A stretch of 64,000 bases of DNA from Pelomonas sp. CA6 (lineage in GTDB: Bacteria > Pseudomonadota > Gammaproteobacteria > Burkholderiales > Burkholderiaceae_C): positions 186,001-250,000 of the forward strand of contig NZ_JAKZFD010000005.1 of assembly GCF_022549225.1 (NCBI RefSeq). The letters run 5' to 3'. The position numbers were made by a program, and so were the translations under genes. The notes under the pieces were generated by a model. That model saw only the letters and a list, made by a program, of their open reading frames with translations, ran no database searches and had not been told where the DNA came from. This document shows, one piece after another, positions 44,617 through 54,472 of this stretch (position 1 is its first letter; every line of letters starts with the position of its first letter).

Positions 44617-44645
44617 AAAAGAAGAAGGCCGCGATGAACGCGGCC
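44617..44645 (-). terminator. Terminator after the two-component operon
   Basis: Minus-strand stem GGCCGCG/CGCGGCC with a 5-nt loop, followed by TTCTTCTTTT. It lies 36 bp past the response regulator stop and separates it from folD. Confidence 0.75.
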
Positions 44646-44680
44646 CGGATGTGCGCGAATGCCCGTCGCGGGCACGCCGC

Positions 44681-45319
44681 TCAGGCGGTCTTGCCGGCCT
44701 GCGCGTGGTTGGCGCCCAGCGCGATCTTCAGCAGATCGGCCACGGTGTTGGCGTTGAGCTTCTCCATGATGTTGGCGCGGTGCGCCTCCACGGTCTTGAT
44801 GGAGATGCCCAGGTCGTCGGCGATCTGCTTGTTCAACCGGCCGGCGACGATGCGCTCCAGCACCTGGGCCTCGCGCGTGGTCAGGCGCGAGAGCAGGGCG
44901 TCGCGGCTGGCCGCCTCCTGCTGGGTGGCGAAGGCTTCGCGCGCCTGCTCCAGCATGCGCTCGACCAGCGCGAGCAGCTCGTCTTCCTTGAAGGGCTTCT
45001 CGATGAAGTCGGCGGCGCCCTTCTTCATGGTCTGCACCGCCATCGGCACGTCGCCGTGGCCGGTGATGAAGACGATGGGCAGCGGGCTCTTGCGTTCGAT
45101 CAGGCGGTCCTGCAGTTCCAGGCCGCTCATGCCGTCCATGCGGATGTCGGCGATCAGGCAGGCGACTTCGCGCGGGTCGTAGCGCGACAGGAAGGCCTCG
45201 GCCGACTCGAAGCACTTGACCCGGTAGTCCTTGCCTTCCAGCAGCCATTGCAGGGAATCGCGCACGGCCTCGTCGTCGTCCACGACGTAGACATTACCCT
45301 TCTTCGGAATCAGGCTCAT
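44681..45319 (-). CDS. FixJ/NarL-type response regulator
   Basis: A 212-residue two-component regulator. The receiver domain (about 8-125) has the acidic pair VVDDDEA, phospho-acceptor Asp58 in LIADIRMDG, the switch Thr in VFITGHGDVPMAV and Lys in FIEKPFKEDELL. The LuxR-type helix-turn-helix (about 145-205) reads LTTREAQVLERIVAGRLNKQIADDLGISIKTVEAHRANIM (parts: LTTREAQVLERIVAG, NKQIADDLGISIKTVEAHR). It overlaps the kinase gene by 4 bp and ends at a terminator. The pair is divergent from aceE, so pyruvate dehydrogenase genes are its most likely target; inference from position. Confidence 0.92.
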   Translation of the reverse strand: MSLIPKKGNVYVVDDDEAVRDSLQWLLEGKDYRVKCFESAEAFLSRYDPREVACLIADIRMDGMSGLELQDRLIERKSPLPIVFITGHGDVPMAVQTMKKGAADFIEKPFKEDELLALVERMLEQAREAFATQQEAASRDALLSRLTTREAQVLERIVAGRLNKQIADDLGISIKTVEAHRANIMEKLNANTVADLLKIALGANHAQAGKTA

Positions 45320-47880
45320 GGTGTTGATGCTGTGTTTTGAGCAGTCCCCGAATCCCTGCCCTGCAGGAGGGGCTCGGGGCGTGTGATGTCCACGGGGATC
45401 GTGAACGCGAACCGGCACCCGACGATGGACGCGGCATTGTATAAGTTCTCCGCGCGTATCCTGCCCTGGTGGGACTCGATGATGGAGCGGCATAACCCTA
45501 GGCCGATGCCCAGTCCATCGGCCTTGGTCGAGAAGAAGGCCTCGTACATGCGCTCGATCACTTCCTCGGGCAGTCCGGGGCCCATGTCGGTCACCGAGAA
45601 CTCGATGTTGGCGCCCAGCTCCTGCGTGTGCTTGGGCACCACGCGCAGCTCGATGTGGCGGCGCGAGGGCGGCAGCCCGGCGTTGTCGATCGCCTCGGCG
45701 GCGTTCTTCAGCAGGTTGAGCAGCACCTGCTCGATCAGGATGGGGTCCACCATCATCGTGGGCAGGCGCTGTGCCACATAGGTGTGGATCGCGACATTGC
45801 GGCGGCGCAGCTCGATGCCGGCCAGCTCCACCGCGTCCTCGACGATGGCGGCGGCCTGCGCGGCCTGGCGCTGGGGCTCGCTGCGCTTCACGAAGTTGCG
45901 GATGCGGTGGATGATCTGGCCCGCGCGCTGGGCCTGCTTGGCGGTCTTTTCCAGCGCGGCGAGCAGATCCTCCTTCTTGATCGAATCGCCCTTCACGCGC
46001 GAGACCATGCCGTTGCAATAGTTGCTGATCGCGGTGAGCGGCTGGTTCAGCTCGTGCGCGACGCTGGAGGCCATCTCGCCCATGGTGATCAGCCGGCTGG
46101 TGACCTGGGCCTTCTCGGCCTGCTGCTGCGCCAGCAGCTCGGCGCGGCGGCGCGCGCTGACGTCGGTGGCGATCAGCATCTGCGCCAGGCGACCGTCGGT
46201 CCACTGCAGATAGCGGGCGCGCACGTCGAACCACATGTCCAGTTGTTCGACATAGACCTCGCGCGGGTCCGAGCCCATGTCGGTGAGCTGCTGCGCGGGC
46301 AGGCCGGAGTAGTCGTCCACCTCGTCCTGCAGTTCGCCGGGGCTGCGCGCCAGCTGCGAGCCGGCCAGCATCGCGTGGCCGGCGGGGTCGGCGCCGAACC
46401 ACAGCCGGTAGCTGCGGTTGGCGAACAGCAGCTCGGCCTGCTGCACCGACAGCACGGACACGGCGGCGTCCAGGCCTTCCAGCACGGTGGTGAAGCGCTC
46501 GTGCGAGGCGCTGAGCTGGTCGCGCACGCGCTTGGCCTCGGTGATGTTGGTCATCGAGGTCATCCAGCCGCTCTGCTTGCCCTTGGGGTCGATCAGCGGC
46601 GAGACATACATGCGCGCGTCGAACACGCTGCCGTCCTTGCGCATCACCTTGACCTCGGAGCCGCCGGCCGGGCTGCGGCCCTGCATCTCCTGCTGCAGCA
46701 GGCGCAGGTTCTCCTCGTAGCGGTCGGGCGGCCAGTAGGGGAAGGGCGGCTTGCGGCCGATCAGCTCCGACTCCGAGAACCCGGTCATCGCGCAGAAGGC
46801 GGGGTTCACATAGGAAATGCGCGTGTCCAGGTCCATGGCCCGCATGCCGGTCAGCATGGAGTTCTCCATCGCGCGACGGAAATTGGTCTCGGCGGCGAGC
46901 GCGTTCTGCACATGGGCGCGGCGGCGCATGTGCTTCCAGGTGCCCAGCAGCATCCAGACGGTGAGCACCGACAGCGCCACCACCATCCAGAACAGGGTGT
47001 TGGAGATCAGGCCGATGGAGGTGCGGTAGCCCTGGCCGCGTAGCACCAGGCCGTTGGTGGCCGGCGCCAGCGGCACCTCGTGATAGATGGGCGCCCGCGC
47101 GATGCGCTGGCCCGGCATGGGGGTGACGGTGCTGGCGACGATCTGCTCGCGCGAGTCCACCACCACGACCGCGTGGCGGGCGGCCACCTCGGAGGGCATG
47201 TAGTAGCGCAGCAGGGCCTCCACCGAGTACTCGGCGATCAGCACGCCGGAGAAGCCGCTGCGGTCGGTCAGCGGTACCTGCAGCTGGAAGACGATGTTGT
47301 TGTTGGCGTCGGCGAAGGGCGGCGAATACTTGGGCTGGCGCGTGTCGCGCACGGCCTGGAAGGCGATCTCCGGCGCGGCACCGGGCTGGCCGGCCGGCAT
47401 CGAGGGGTCGTTGCCGGACAGCGTCATCAGGCTTTCCGCCTGGTAGCCGGCGGCGCTGACGCTGGCGCGGCGCTCGCGACGCTGGCTCAGCCAGGTCACA
47501 TGGGTGATCTCGGGGCGCTGTCGCGCGAAGGCCGAGGCCTGGGCACTGAACTCCTGGGTGTCGATTGCGCGCGTGACGATCTCGCGCGCGATGCGGGCCA
47601 GCAGCTCCTGGTTCTCGGTCAGGCGCAGCCGGATGGCGAGCTGGACGATCTCGGTGTCCCGCTTGACGGCCTCGGCCTCGCGCTCTATCTCCTCATTACG
47701 CAGGTACCAGAAGGCGGCAATGATGGCGGCGAGAAACAGCGCCACCGACAGCAGCGGCCCCAGCGTGGCGAAGCGGTCCTGGCGCGCCGGCGACTGGCGG
47801 CGCCACCAGGCCTGGGCCAGGTGTTTCAACGGAAGGGCGAGGCGGCGCAGGGCCCCTCGAATGTCATGGCGGGCGGACAT
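45316..47880 (-). CDS. PAS-domain sensor histidine kinase (FixL/DctB-like)
   Basis: An 854-residue membrane sensor kinase. TM1 about 42-62 (LGPLLSVALFLAAIIAAFWYL), a ~230-residue periplasmic Cache-type domain (FQLQVPLTDRSGFSGVLIAEYSVEAL, parts FQLQVPLTDR and GVLIAEYSVEAL), TM2 about 300-320, then two PAS domains (PAS1 with ISYVNPAFCAMTGFSESELIG; PAS2 with ELLFANRSYRLWFG), a HisKA of the FixL group with the phosphorylated His in SSVAHELNQPLTAISNYCNG, and an ATPase domain with NLLKNAAEAIDN and GLGIGLGLCRSIIESHQG. The ligand could be a carboxylate, suggested only by the Cache domain. Divergent from aceE by 189 bp. Confidence 0.9.
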   Translation of the reverse strand: MSARHDIRGALRRLALPLKHLAQAWWRRQSPARQDRFATLGPLLSVALFLAAIIAAFWYLRNEEIEREAEAVKRDTEIVQLAIRLRLTENQELLARIAREIVTRAIDTQEFSAQASAFARQRPEITHVTWLSQRRERRASVSAAGYQAESLMTLSGNDPSMPAGQPGAAPEIAFQAVRDTRQPKYSPPFADANNNIVFQLQVPLTDRSGFSGVLIAEYSVEALLRYYMPSEVAARHAVVVVDSREQIVASTVTPMPGQRIARAPIYHEVPLAPATNGLVLRGQGYRTSIGLISNTLFWMVVALSVLTVWMLLGTWKHMRRRAHVQNALAAETNFRRAMENSMLTGMRAMDLDTRISYVNPAFCAMTGFSESELIGRKPPFPYWPPDRYEENLRLLQQEMQGRSPAGGSEVKVMRKDGSVFDARMYVSPLIDPKGKQSGWMTSMTNITEAKRVRDQLSASHERFTTVLEGLDAAVSVLSVQQAELLFANRSYRLWFGADPAGHAMLAGSQLARSPGELQDEVDDYSGLPAQQLTDMGSDPREVYVEQLDMWFDVRARYLQWTDGRLAQMLIATDVSARRRAELLAQQQAEKAQVTSRLITMGEMASSVAHELNQPLTAISNYCNGMVSRVKGDSIKKEDLLAALEKTAKQAQRAGQIIHRIRNFVKRSEPQRQAAQAAAIVEDAVELAGIELRRRNVAIHTYVAQRLPTMMVDPILIEQVLLNLLKNAAEAIDNAGLPPSRRHIELRVVPKHTQELGANIEFSVTDMGPGLPEEVIERMYEAFFSTKADGLGIGLGLCRSIIESHQGRIRAENLYNAASIVGCRFAFTIPVDITRPEPLLQGRDSGTAQNTASTP

Positions 47881-47936
47881 GGGCGGATTATCTGGGGGGC
47901 AGATGGGCCGCCGGCTTGGCGCTATCCCCTGGCGTT

Positions 47937-48063
47937 GTTTCGCAATATGAAACGTTCTCGCACTATTTGGAAAAATAAACCTTTGTGAGAAACTCCGGGC
48001 CGCCCCCTCATCAGAAGCGAAGGGTCGCCCTCAGGCCCTCAGGCGTTCGACCGACACAGGAGA
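47937..48063 (+). promoter_or_regulatory. aceE upstream regulatory region
   Basis: An AT-richer stretch holds the dyad GTTTC-N7-GAAAC (47937-47953) and, further on, an imperfect pair GTTCTCGCAC/GTGAGAAAC ending near 47994. The RBS GGAGACAAG precedes ATG 48070. No strong -35/-10 pair stands out. Candidate binding sites for the adjacent response regulator are inferred. Confidence 0.35.
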
Positions 48064-48069
48064 CAAGAT

Positions 48070-50778
48070 ATGTCCGAGCCCCAATCCCTCCCAGGCGCAG
48101 CCGCTCTCGACACCGATGCACAGGAAACCAAGGAATGGCTGGACGCGCTGTCGGCCGTCATCGGCGAGGAGGGCGGTGAGCGCGCGCACTATCTGCTCAA
48201 CACGCTGATCGACCACGCCCGCCAGGCCGGCGTCGACGTGCCTTTCTCCGCGAACACGGCCTACGTCAACACCATCCCGCCGGACCAGGAAGCCCATTGC
48301 CCGGGTAACATCGCGATCGAGAAGCGCCTGCGTGCCTACATGCGCTGGAACGCGATGGCCATGGTGGTGCGCGCCAACCGGCTGAATCCGGCCGATGGCG
48401 GCGACCTGGGCGGCCACATCGGCTCGTTCGCGTCGCTGGCCTCGATGCTGGGCGCCGGCTTCAACCATTTCTGGCACGCCGAGAACGAAAACCACGGCGG
48501 CGACCTGCTCTACATCCAGGGCCACAGCGCGCCCGGCATTTATGCCCGCGCCTTCCTGGAGGGCCGCCTGAGCGAGGCGCAGCTGGACAGCTTCCGCCAG
48601 GAGGTCGATGGCCAGGGCCTCTCCAGCTACCCGCATCCCAAGCTGATGCCGGAGTTCTGGCAGTTCCCCACCGTCTCCATGGGCCTGGGGCCCTTGATGG
48701 CGATCTACCAGGCGCGCTTCCTGAAGTACCTGCACGCACGCGGCATCGCCGACACGGCCCAGCGCAAGGTCTGGGCCTTCATGGGCGACGGTGAAATGGA
48801 CGAGCCGGAAAGCCTGGGCGCGATCAGCCTGGCCGCCCGCGAAGGACTGGACAACCTGGTCTTCGTCATCAACTGCAACCTGCAGCGCCTGGACGGCCCG
48901 GTGCGCGGCAACGGCAAGATCATCCAGGAGCTGGAAGGCGAGTTCCGCGGCAGCGGCTGGAACGTGATCAAGCTGATCTGGGGCAAGGGCTGGGACGAGC
49001 TGCTGGCGCGCGACAAGAGTGGCAAGCTCAAACAGCTGATGATGGAGACGCTGGACGGCGACTACCAGGCCATGAAGGCCAATGACGGCGCCTATGTCCG
49101 CAAGCACTTCTTCGGCAAGTACCCGGAGACGGCCAAGCTCGTCGAGCACATGAGTGACGAGGAGATCTTCGAGCTGCGCCGCGGTGGCCACCAGCCCGAG
49201 AAGGTCTACGCCGCCTTCCATGCCGCGCACCACAACACGACGGGCCAGCCCACCGTGCTGCTGGTGAAGACCGTCAAGGGCTATGGCATGGGCAAGGCCG
49301 GCGAGGGCAAGAACACCGTCCACCAGACCAAGAAGCTGACCGACGACGACATCAAGTACATCCGCGATCGCTTCGGCATCCCCATCCCGGACAGCGAGCT
49401 GCCCAAGCTCCCGTACTACAAGCCGGCCGACGACACGCCGGAGATGCGCTATCTGCACGAGCGCCGCCAGGCCCTGGGTGGCTACCTGCCCAAGCGCCGC
49501 GTGAAGGCCGACGAGAGCTTCACCGTGCCCTCGCTGGAAACCTTCAAGGCCGTGCTGGAACCGACCGCCGAAGGGCGCGAGATCTCCACGACCCAGGCCT
49601 ATGTGCGCTTCCTGACCCAGCTGCTGCGCGACCAGGCCCTGGGCCCGCGCGTGGTGCCCATCCTGGTCGACGAGGCGCGCACCTTCGGCATGGAAGGCCT
49701 GTTCCGCCAGATCGGCATCTACAACCCCAAGGGCCAGCTCTACACCCCGGTCGACAAGGACCAGGTGATGTACTACCGCGAGGACAAGGCCGGCCAGATC
49801 CTGCAGGAAGGCATCAACGAGGCCGGCGGCATGGCCAGCTGGATCGCGGCGGCCACGAGCTACTCGACGAACAACCGGGTGATGATCCCGTTCTACGTCT
49901 ACTACTCGATGTTCGGCTTCCAGCGCATCGGCGACCTGGCCTGGGCCGCGGGCGACATGCAGGCGCGCGGCTTCCTGCTGGGCGGCACCTCGGGCCGTAC
50001 GACGCTGAACGGCGAGGGCCTGCAGCACGAGGACGGCCACAGCCACATCCTGGCCGGCACCATCCCGAACTGCATCTCCTACGACCCGACCTTCGCGCAT
50101 GAGGTCGCGGTGATCCTGCACCATGGCCTGAAGCGCATGGTGGAGAAGCAGGAGAACGTGTTCTTCTACCTGACGCTGCTGAACGAGAACTACGCGATGC
50201 CCGGCCTGCGCGCCGGCACCGAGGCCGAGATCATCCAGGGCATGTACCTGCTCGATCCGGCTTCGCCCGAGGCCCAGCTGCGCGTCAACCTGCTGGGCTC
50301 CGGCAGCATCCTGCGCGAGTCCATCGCCGCCAAGGATTTGCTGAAGGCCGAGTGGGGCGTGGATGCCGACATCTGGTCCTGCCCCAGCTTCAACGAGCTG
50401 GCCCGCGAGGGTCAGGACGCCGAGCGCTGGAACCTGCTGCATCCGACCGAGACGCCGCGCCAGGCCTTCGTGGCGCAGCAGCTGGCCAAGACCAGCGGCC
50501 CGGTGATCGCGTCGACCGATTACATGAAGAACTACGCGGAGCAGATCCGCGCCTTCGTGCCGGCCGGCCGCCGCTACAAGGTGCTGGGCACCGATGGCTT
50601 CGGCCGCTCGGACTTCCGTTCCCGCCTGCGCGAGCACTTCGAGATCAACCGCCACTACATCGTCGTCGCCGCGCTGAAGTCGCTCGCCGACGAGGGTCAG
50701 CTGCCGGCGGCCAAGGTGGCCGAGGCGATCCAGAAGTACGGCATCGCCGCCGACAAGATCAACCCCCTCTACGCCTGA
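48070..50778 (+). CDS. aceE: Pyruvate dehydrogenase E1 component, homodimeric type
   Basis: Thiamine-diphosphate enzyme that decarboxylates pyruvate and acetylates the lipoyl group of E2. 902 residues, close to the ~890 of homodimeric E1. Segments: TKEWLDALSAVIGEEGGERAHYLL (given in parts: TKEWLDALSAVIG, ERAHYLLNTLID), NTIPPDQEAHCPG, DGGDLGGHIGSFASLA, the ThDP motif FMGDGEMDEPES to INCNLQRLDGPVRGN, and GRTTLNGEGLQHEDGHSH near residue 640. RBS GGAGACAAG is the same as that of aceF. First gene of the aceE-aceF-lpd operon (22 bp to aceF). Confidence 0.97.
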   Translation: MSEPQSLPGAAALDTDAQETKEWLDALSAVIGEEGGERAHYLLNTLIDHARQAGVDVPFSANTAYVNTIPPDQEAHCPGNIAIEKRLRAYMRWNAMAMVVRANRLNPADGGDLGGHIGSFASLASMLGAGFNHFWHAENENHGGDLLYIQGHSAPGIYARAFLEGRLSEAQLDSFRQEVDGQGLSSYPHPKLMPEFWQFPTVSMGLGPLMAIYQARFLKYLHARGIADTAQRKVWAFMGDGEMDEPESLGAISLAAREGLDNLVFVINCNLQRLDGPVRGNGKIIQELEGEFRGSGWNVIKLIWGKGWDELLARDKSGKLKQLMMETLDGDYQAMKANDGAYVRKHFFGKYPETAKLVEHMSDEEIFELRRGGHQPEKVYAAFHAAHHNTTGQPTVLLVKTVKGYGMGKAGEGKNTVHQTKKLTDDDIKYIRDRFGIPIPDSELPKLPYYKPADDTPEMRYLHERRQALGGYLPKRRVKADESFTVPSLETFKAVLEPTAEGREISTTQAYVRFLTQLLRDQALGPRVVPILVDEARTFGMEGLFRQIGIYNPKGQLYTPVDKDQVMYYREDKAGQILQEGINEAGGMASWIAAATSYSTNNRVMIPFYVYYSMFGFQRIGDLAWAAGDMQARGFLLGGTSGRTTLNGEGLQHEDGHSHILAGTIPNCISYDPTFAHEVAVILHHGLKRMVEKQENVFFYLTLLNENYAMPGLRAGTEAEIIQGMYLLDPASPEAQLRVNLLGSGSILRESIAAKDLLKAEWGVDADIWSCPSFNELAREGQDAERWNLLHPTETPRQAFVAQQLAKTSGPVIASTDYMKNYAEQIRAFVPAGRRYKVLGTDGFGRSDFRSRLREHFEINRHYIVVAALKSLADEGQLPAAKVAEAIQKYGIAADKINPLYA

Positions 50779-50800
50779 GCGGGCACGACGGAGACAAGAC

Positions 50801-52489
50801 ATGGCATTGGTGGAAGTCAAGGTTCCGGACATCGGCGACTTCAGCGAGGTCGCGGTGATCGAGGTGCTGGTCAAGCCGGGCGACACGATCAAGGTCGAGC
50901 AAAGCCTGGTGACCGTGGAGTCGGACAAGGCGTCGATGGAGATCCCGTCCTCGCATGCCGGCGTGGTCAAGGAAGTGAAAGTCCAGTTGGGCGACAAGGT
51001 CAGCGAGGGTTCGCTGCTGGTCCTGGTGGAGGCTGAAGGCGCTGCCGCGGCGGTCCCCGCGCCGGCGGCCGCAGCGGCTCCGGCCGCCGCACCCGCACCC
51101 GCACCCGCACCGGCCCCGGCGCCGGCGCCGGCCCCTGCGGCGGTGCCCGCCAGCGCCGGCGGCCTGGTCGAGGTGCTGGTGCCCGACATCGGCGATTTCA
51201 GCGAGGTGGCCGTGATCGAGCTGCTCGTGCAGCCCGGCGCCACCGTGCAGGTGGAGCAGAGCCTGATCACCGTCGAGAGCGACAAGGCCTCGATGGAGAT
51301 CCCCAGCAGCCATGCCGGCGTGCTCAAGCAGCTCTTCGTGCAGCTGGGCGACAAGGTCAGCAAGGGCAGCAAGCTCGCGCTGATCGAAACCCAGGGTGGT
51401 GCATCCGCGCCCGCGCCTGCGCCGACCCCGGCCGCCGCGCCGGCCGTGGCTGCTGCCGCCCAGGCGCCCGCGGCGGCCAGCGTGGCGGTGCCGGCGCCGG
51501 CCGTCGTCGCGGCGCACAACCCCACGGTCGCCCCCAGCGGCCGGCTGCCCCATGCCAGCCCCAGCGTGCGCAAGTTCGCGCGCGAACTGGGCGTGCCGCT
51601 GGCCGAGGTCAAGGGCTCCGGGCCCAAGGGCCGCATCACGGCCGAGGACGTGCAGGGCTTCGTCAAGCAGGTCATGGCCGGCTCGGTGCAGACCGTCGCG
51701 CAAAAGGCCGCCGCGCCCGCCGCCGCGTCCGCGGGCGGTGCCTTCCCCGGCCTGCTGCCCTGGCCCAAGGTGGACTTCGAGAAGTTCGGCCCAGTCGAGC
51801 GCAAGGAGATGGGCCGCATCAAGAAGATCAGCGGCGCCAACCTGCATCGCAACTGGGTGGTCATCCCGCATGTGACCAACCACGACGACGCCGACATCAC
51901 CGAGCTGGAAGCCTTCCGCGTCCAGCTGAACAAGGAGAACGAGAAGTCCGGCATCAAGGTCACGATGCTGGCCTTCATGATCAAGGCCGCGGTCGCCGCG
52001 CTGAAGAAGTTCCCCGAGTTCAACGCCTCGCTGGACGGGCAGGGCGACCAGGCCCAGCTGGTGCTGAAGAACTACTTCCACATCGGCTTCGCCGCCGACA
52101 CGCCCAACGGGCTGGTCGTGCCGGTGATCCGCGATGCCGACAAGAAGGGCATCTTCCAGATCAGCCAGGAGATGAGCGAGCTGGCCAAGAAGGCCCGCGA
52201 TGGCAAGCTCTCGCCGGCCGAGATGCAGGGTGGCTGCTTCTCCATCTCCAGCCTGGGCGGCATCGGTGGCCGCTACTTCACCCCCATCATCAACGCCCCC
52301 GAGGTTGCGATCATGGGCGTGTGCAAGAGCCAGATCGAGCCCAAGTGGGACGGCAAGCAGTTCCAGCCGCGCCTGATGCTGCCGCTGTCGCTGAGCTGGG
52401 ATCACCGCGTGATCGACGGCGCGGCCGCGGCCCGCTTCAACGTGTACTTCGCGTCCCTGCTGGCGGACTTCCGCCGCATCGCGCTCTGA
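50801..52489 (+). CDS. aceF: Pyruvate dehydrogenase E2, dihydrolipoyllysine acetyltransferase with two lipoyl domains
   Basis: The 562-residue core of the pyruvate dehydrogenase complex, transferring acetyl from lipoate to CoA. Two lipoyl domains carry the lipoylated Lys in ESDKASMEI (Lys43 and Lys162), each followed by an Ala/Pro-rich flexible linker. A peripheral-subunit-binding domain follows (about 245-285, ASPSVRKFARELGVPLAEVKG in parts ASPSVRKFAREL and GVPLAEVKGSGPKGRI), then the catalytic domain with His535 in SLSWDHRVIDGAAAARF. Both E2 lipoyl domains and the E3 lipoyl domain are nearly identical at their start, suggesting duplication. The E3 gene begins 12 bp downstream. Confidence 0.97.
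   Translation: MALVEVKVPDIGDFSEVAVIEVLVKPGDTIKVEQSLVTVESDKASMEIPSSHAGVVKEVKVQLGDKVSEGSLLVLVEAEGAAAAVPAPAAAAAPAAAPAPAPAPAPAPAPAPAAVPASAGGLVEVLVPDIGDFSEVAVIELLVQPGATVQVEQSLITVESDKASMEIPSSHAGVLKQLFVQLGDKVSKGSKLALIETQGGASAPAPAPTPAAAPAVAAAAQAPAAASVAVPAPAVVAAHNPTVAPSGRLPHASPSVRKFARELGVPLAEVKGSGPKGRITAEDVQGFVKQVMAGSVQTVAQKAAAPAAASAGGAFPGLLPWPKVDFEKFGPVERKEMGRIKKISGANLHRNWVVIPHVTNHDDADITELEAFRVQLNKENEKSGIKVTMLAFMIKAAVAALKKFPEFNASLDGQGDQAQLVLKNYFHIGFAADTPNGLVVPVIRDADKKGIFQISQEMSELAKKARDGKLSPAEMQGGCFSISSLGGIGGRYFTPIINAPEVAIMGVCKSQIEPKWDGKQFQPRLMLPLSLSWDHRVIDGAAAARFNVYFASLLADFRRIAL
51089..51140 (+). repeat. Low-complexity repeat encoding the first AceF linker
   Basis: Three to four tandem copies of a CACCCG-type hexamer pass into GGCGCC/GGCCCC repeats, encoding an Ala-Pro linker between the two lipoyl domains. 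The length is likely prone to slippage. Confidence 0.7.
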
Positions 52490-52501
52490 CGGAGGCCGGA
52501 C

Positions 52502-54322
52502 ATGGCATTGGTTGAAGTGAAGGTCCCGGACATCGGAGACTTCAAGGACGTGGCCATCATCGAGGTGCTGGTCAAGCCGGGCGACACCGTGCGCGCGGAG
52601 CAGAGCCTGATCACGGTCGAGAGCGACAAGGCCTCGATGGAGATCCCCAGCTCGCACGCGGGCGTGGTCAAGGAGATCAAGGTCCAGCTGGGCGACAAGG
52701 TGAACGAGGGCAGCGTGATCCTCGCGCTGGAGGCCTCCGACGCCGGTGCCGCCGCGTCGACCCCCGCCCCGGCGCCCGCGGCGCCGGCACCGGCGCCAGC
52801 TGCGTCCGCACCCGTGGCGGCGTCCACCGCGGCCAGCTTCGGCGGCAGCGCCGACATCGACTGCGACGTGCTGGTGCTGGGCGGCGGCCCGGGCGGCTAT
52901 TCGGCCGCGTTCCGCGCGGCGGACCTTGGCCTCAAGGTCGTCGTCGTCGAGCGCTACGCCACCCTGGGCGGCGTCTGTCTGAACGTGGGCTGCATTCCGT
53001 CCAAGGCCCTGCTGCACGTGGCGGCGGTGATGGACGAGGTCAGCCACCTGGGCGACCTGGGCGTCGAGTTCGGCCAGCCCGTCGTCAACGTGGACAAGCT
53101 GCGCGCGCACAAGGAAAAGGTCATCGGCAAGCTGACCGGCGGCCTTGCGGCCATGGCCAAGATGCGCAAGGTCACCACCGTGCGCGGCTATGGCGCGTTT
53201 GTCGGCCCCCACCATGTCGAGGTCGAGGAGACCACCGGCACCGGGCAAGAGAAGACCGGTACGAAGAAGGTCGTGGCCTTCAAGACCTGCATCATCGCCG
53301 CCGGCTCGCAGGCGGTGCGCCTGCCCTTCATGCCCGACGACCCGCGCGTGGTCGACTCCACCGGCGCGCTGGCGCTGCAGGGCGTGCCCAAGAAAATGCT
53401 CATCGTCGGCGGCGGCATCATCGGCCTGGAGATGGGCACCGTGTACAGCACGCTGGGCGCGCGGCTGGACGTGGTCGAGATGATGGACGGCCTGATGCAG
53501 GGCGCGGACCGCGACCTGGTCAAGGTCTGGGAGAAGATGAACAAGGGCCGCTTCGACAACATCCTGTTGAAGACCAAGACCGTCGGCGCGCAGGCCACGC
53601 CGGAGGGCATCCGGGTGCAGTTCGAGGGCTTGGACGGCACGAAGAGCGAAGGCACCTACGACCTGGTGCTGCAGGCCGTGGGCCGCACGCCCAATGGCAA
53701 GAAGATCGCCGCCGACAAGGCCGGCGTCGCCGTTGGCGAGCGCGGCTTCATCCCGGTGGACATCCAGATGCGCACCAACGTGCCGCACATCTTCGCCATC
53801 GGCGACATCGTCGGCCAGCCCATGCTGGCGCACAAGGCGGTGCACGAGGGCCATGTGGCCGCCGAGGTCATCGCCGGCGAGCTGCAGGGCAACAAGGAGC
53901 TGGCCGCGGCCGCCTTCAACGCCCGCGTGATCCCCAGCGTGGCCTACACCGACCCCGAGGTGGCCTGGGTGGGCCTCACCGAGGACCAGGCCAAGGCGCA
54001 GGGGATCAAGGTCAAGAAGGGCCTGTTCCCGTGGACGGCCTCCGGCCGCGCGATCGCCAATGGCCGCGACGAGGGCTTCACCAAGCTGCTGTTCGACGAC
54101 AGCCCCGAGGCGCACGGCCATGGCCGCATCCTCGGTGGCGGCATCGTCGGCACGCATGCCGGCGACATGATCGGCGAGATCGCGCTGGCCATCGAGATGG
54201 GCGCCGACGCGGTGGACATCGGCAAGACCATCCATCCGCACCCCACGCTGGGCGAGAGCATCGGCATGGCCGCGGAGGTGGCGCATGGCAGCTGCACCGA
54301 CGTGCCGCCAGCGCGGCGCTGA
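52502..54322 (+). CDS. lpdA: Dihydrolipoyl dehydrogenase with N-terminal lipoyl domain (E3 of pyruvate dehydrogenase)
   Basis: Reoxidises dihydrolipoamide with NAD+. 606 residues, about 125 longer than a plain E3: residues 1-80 are a lipoyl domain (Lys43 in ESDKASMEI), then an Ala/Pro linker, then the flavoprotein. The redox-active disulfide lies in [16 protein letters not shown]; the FAD loop is [13 protein letters not shown]; the NAD loop is [13 protein letters not shown]; and the C-terminal His-Glu pair is in the [17 protein letters not shown] segment. Lipoyl-E3 fusions of this sort are known from betaproteobacteria and Neisseria. Last gene of the operon, followed by a terminator. Confidence 0.96.
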   Translation: MALVEVKVPDIGDFKDVAIIEVLVKPGDTVRAEQSLITVESDKASMEIPSSHAGVVKEIKVQLGDKVNEGSVILALEASDAGAAASTPAPAPAAPAPAPAASAPVAASTAASFGGSADIDCDVLVLGGGPGGYSAAFRAADLGLKVVVVERYATLGGVCLNVGCIPSKALLHVAAVMDEVSHLGDLGVEFGQPVVNVDKLRAHKEKVIGKLTGGLAAMAKMRKVTTVRGYGAFVGPHHVEVEETTGTGQEKTGTKKVVAFKTCIIAAGSQAVRLPFMPDDPRVVDSTGALALQGVPKKMLIVGGGIIGLEMGTVYSTLGARLDVVEMMDGLMQGADRDLVKVWEKMNKGRFDNILLKTKTVGAQATPEGIRVQFEGLDGTKSEGTYDLVLQAVGRTPNGKKIAADKAGVAVGERGFIPVDIQMRTNVPHIFAIGDIVGQPMLAHKAVHEGHVAAEVIAGELQGNKELAAAAFNARVIPSVAYTDPEVAWVGLTEDQAKAQGIKVKKGLFPWTASGRAIANGRDEGFTKLLFDDSPEAHGHGRILGGGIVGTHAGDMIGEIALAIEMGADAVDIGKTIHPHPTLGESIGMAAEVAHGSCTDVPPARR

Positions 54323-54350
54323 GTCACCGAGCGGCTGACGCTCCGTTTTG

Positions 54351-54381
54351 AAAAACCCGCGGCCGGCCCGCGGTTTTTTTT
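54351..54381 (+). terminator. Terminator of the aceE-aceF-lpdA operon
   Basis: Stem CCGCGG (54357-54362)/CCGCGG (54368-54373), loop 5 nt, then eight Ts (54374-54381); a preceding A-run can extend the stem through a C bulge. Confidence 0.85.
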
Positions 54382-54472
54382 CGTCTTTGCCTTTCTTTGC
54401 CCGCAGCGGATTGGAGGGCGCGGCGGATCTCGCCACAATGCGCGCCAATCCAAAACTGCCTCCGTTGACGCC

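Noticed and set aside
51089-51140. Tandem repeat as a possible CRISPR or mobile-element trace
   Set aside because: It is an in-frame Ala-Pro linker code in aceF, without spacers or unit identity.
48031-52023. A 1330-codon minus-strand open frame opposite aceE/aceF
   Set aside because: Same reason: a frame shadow of strongly conserved genes, with no start region or domain of its own.
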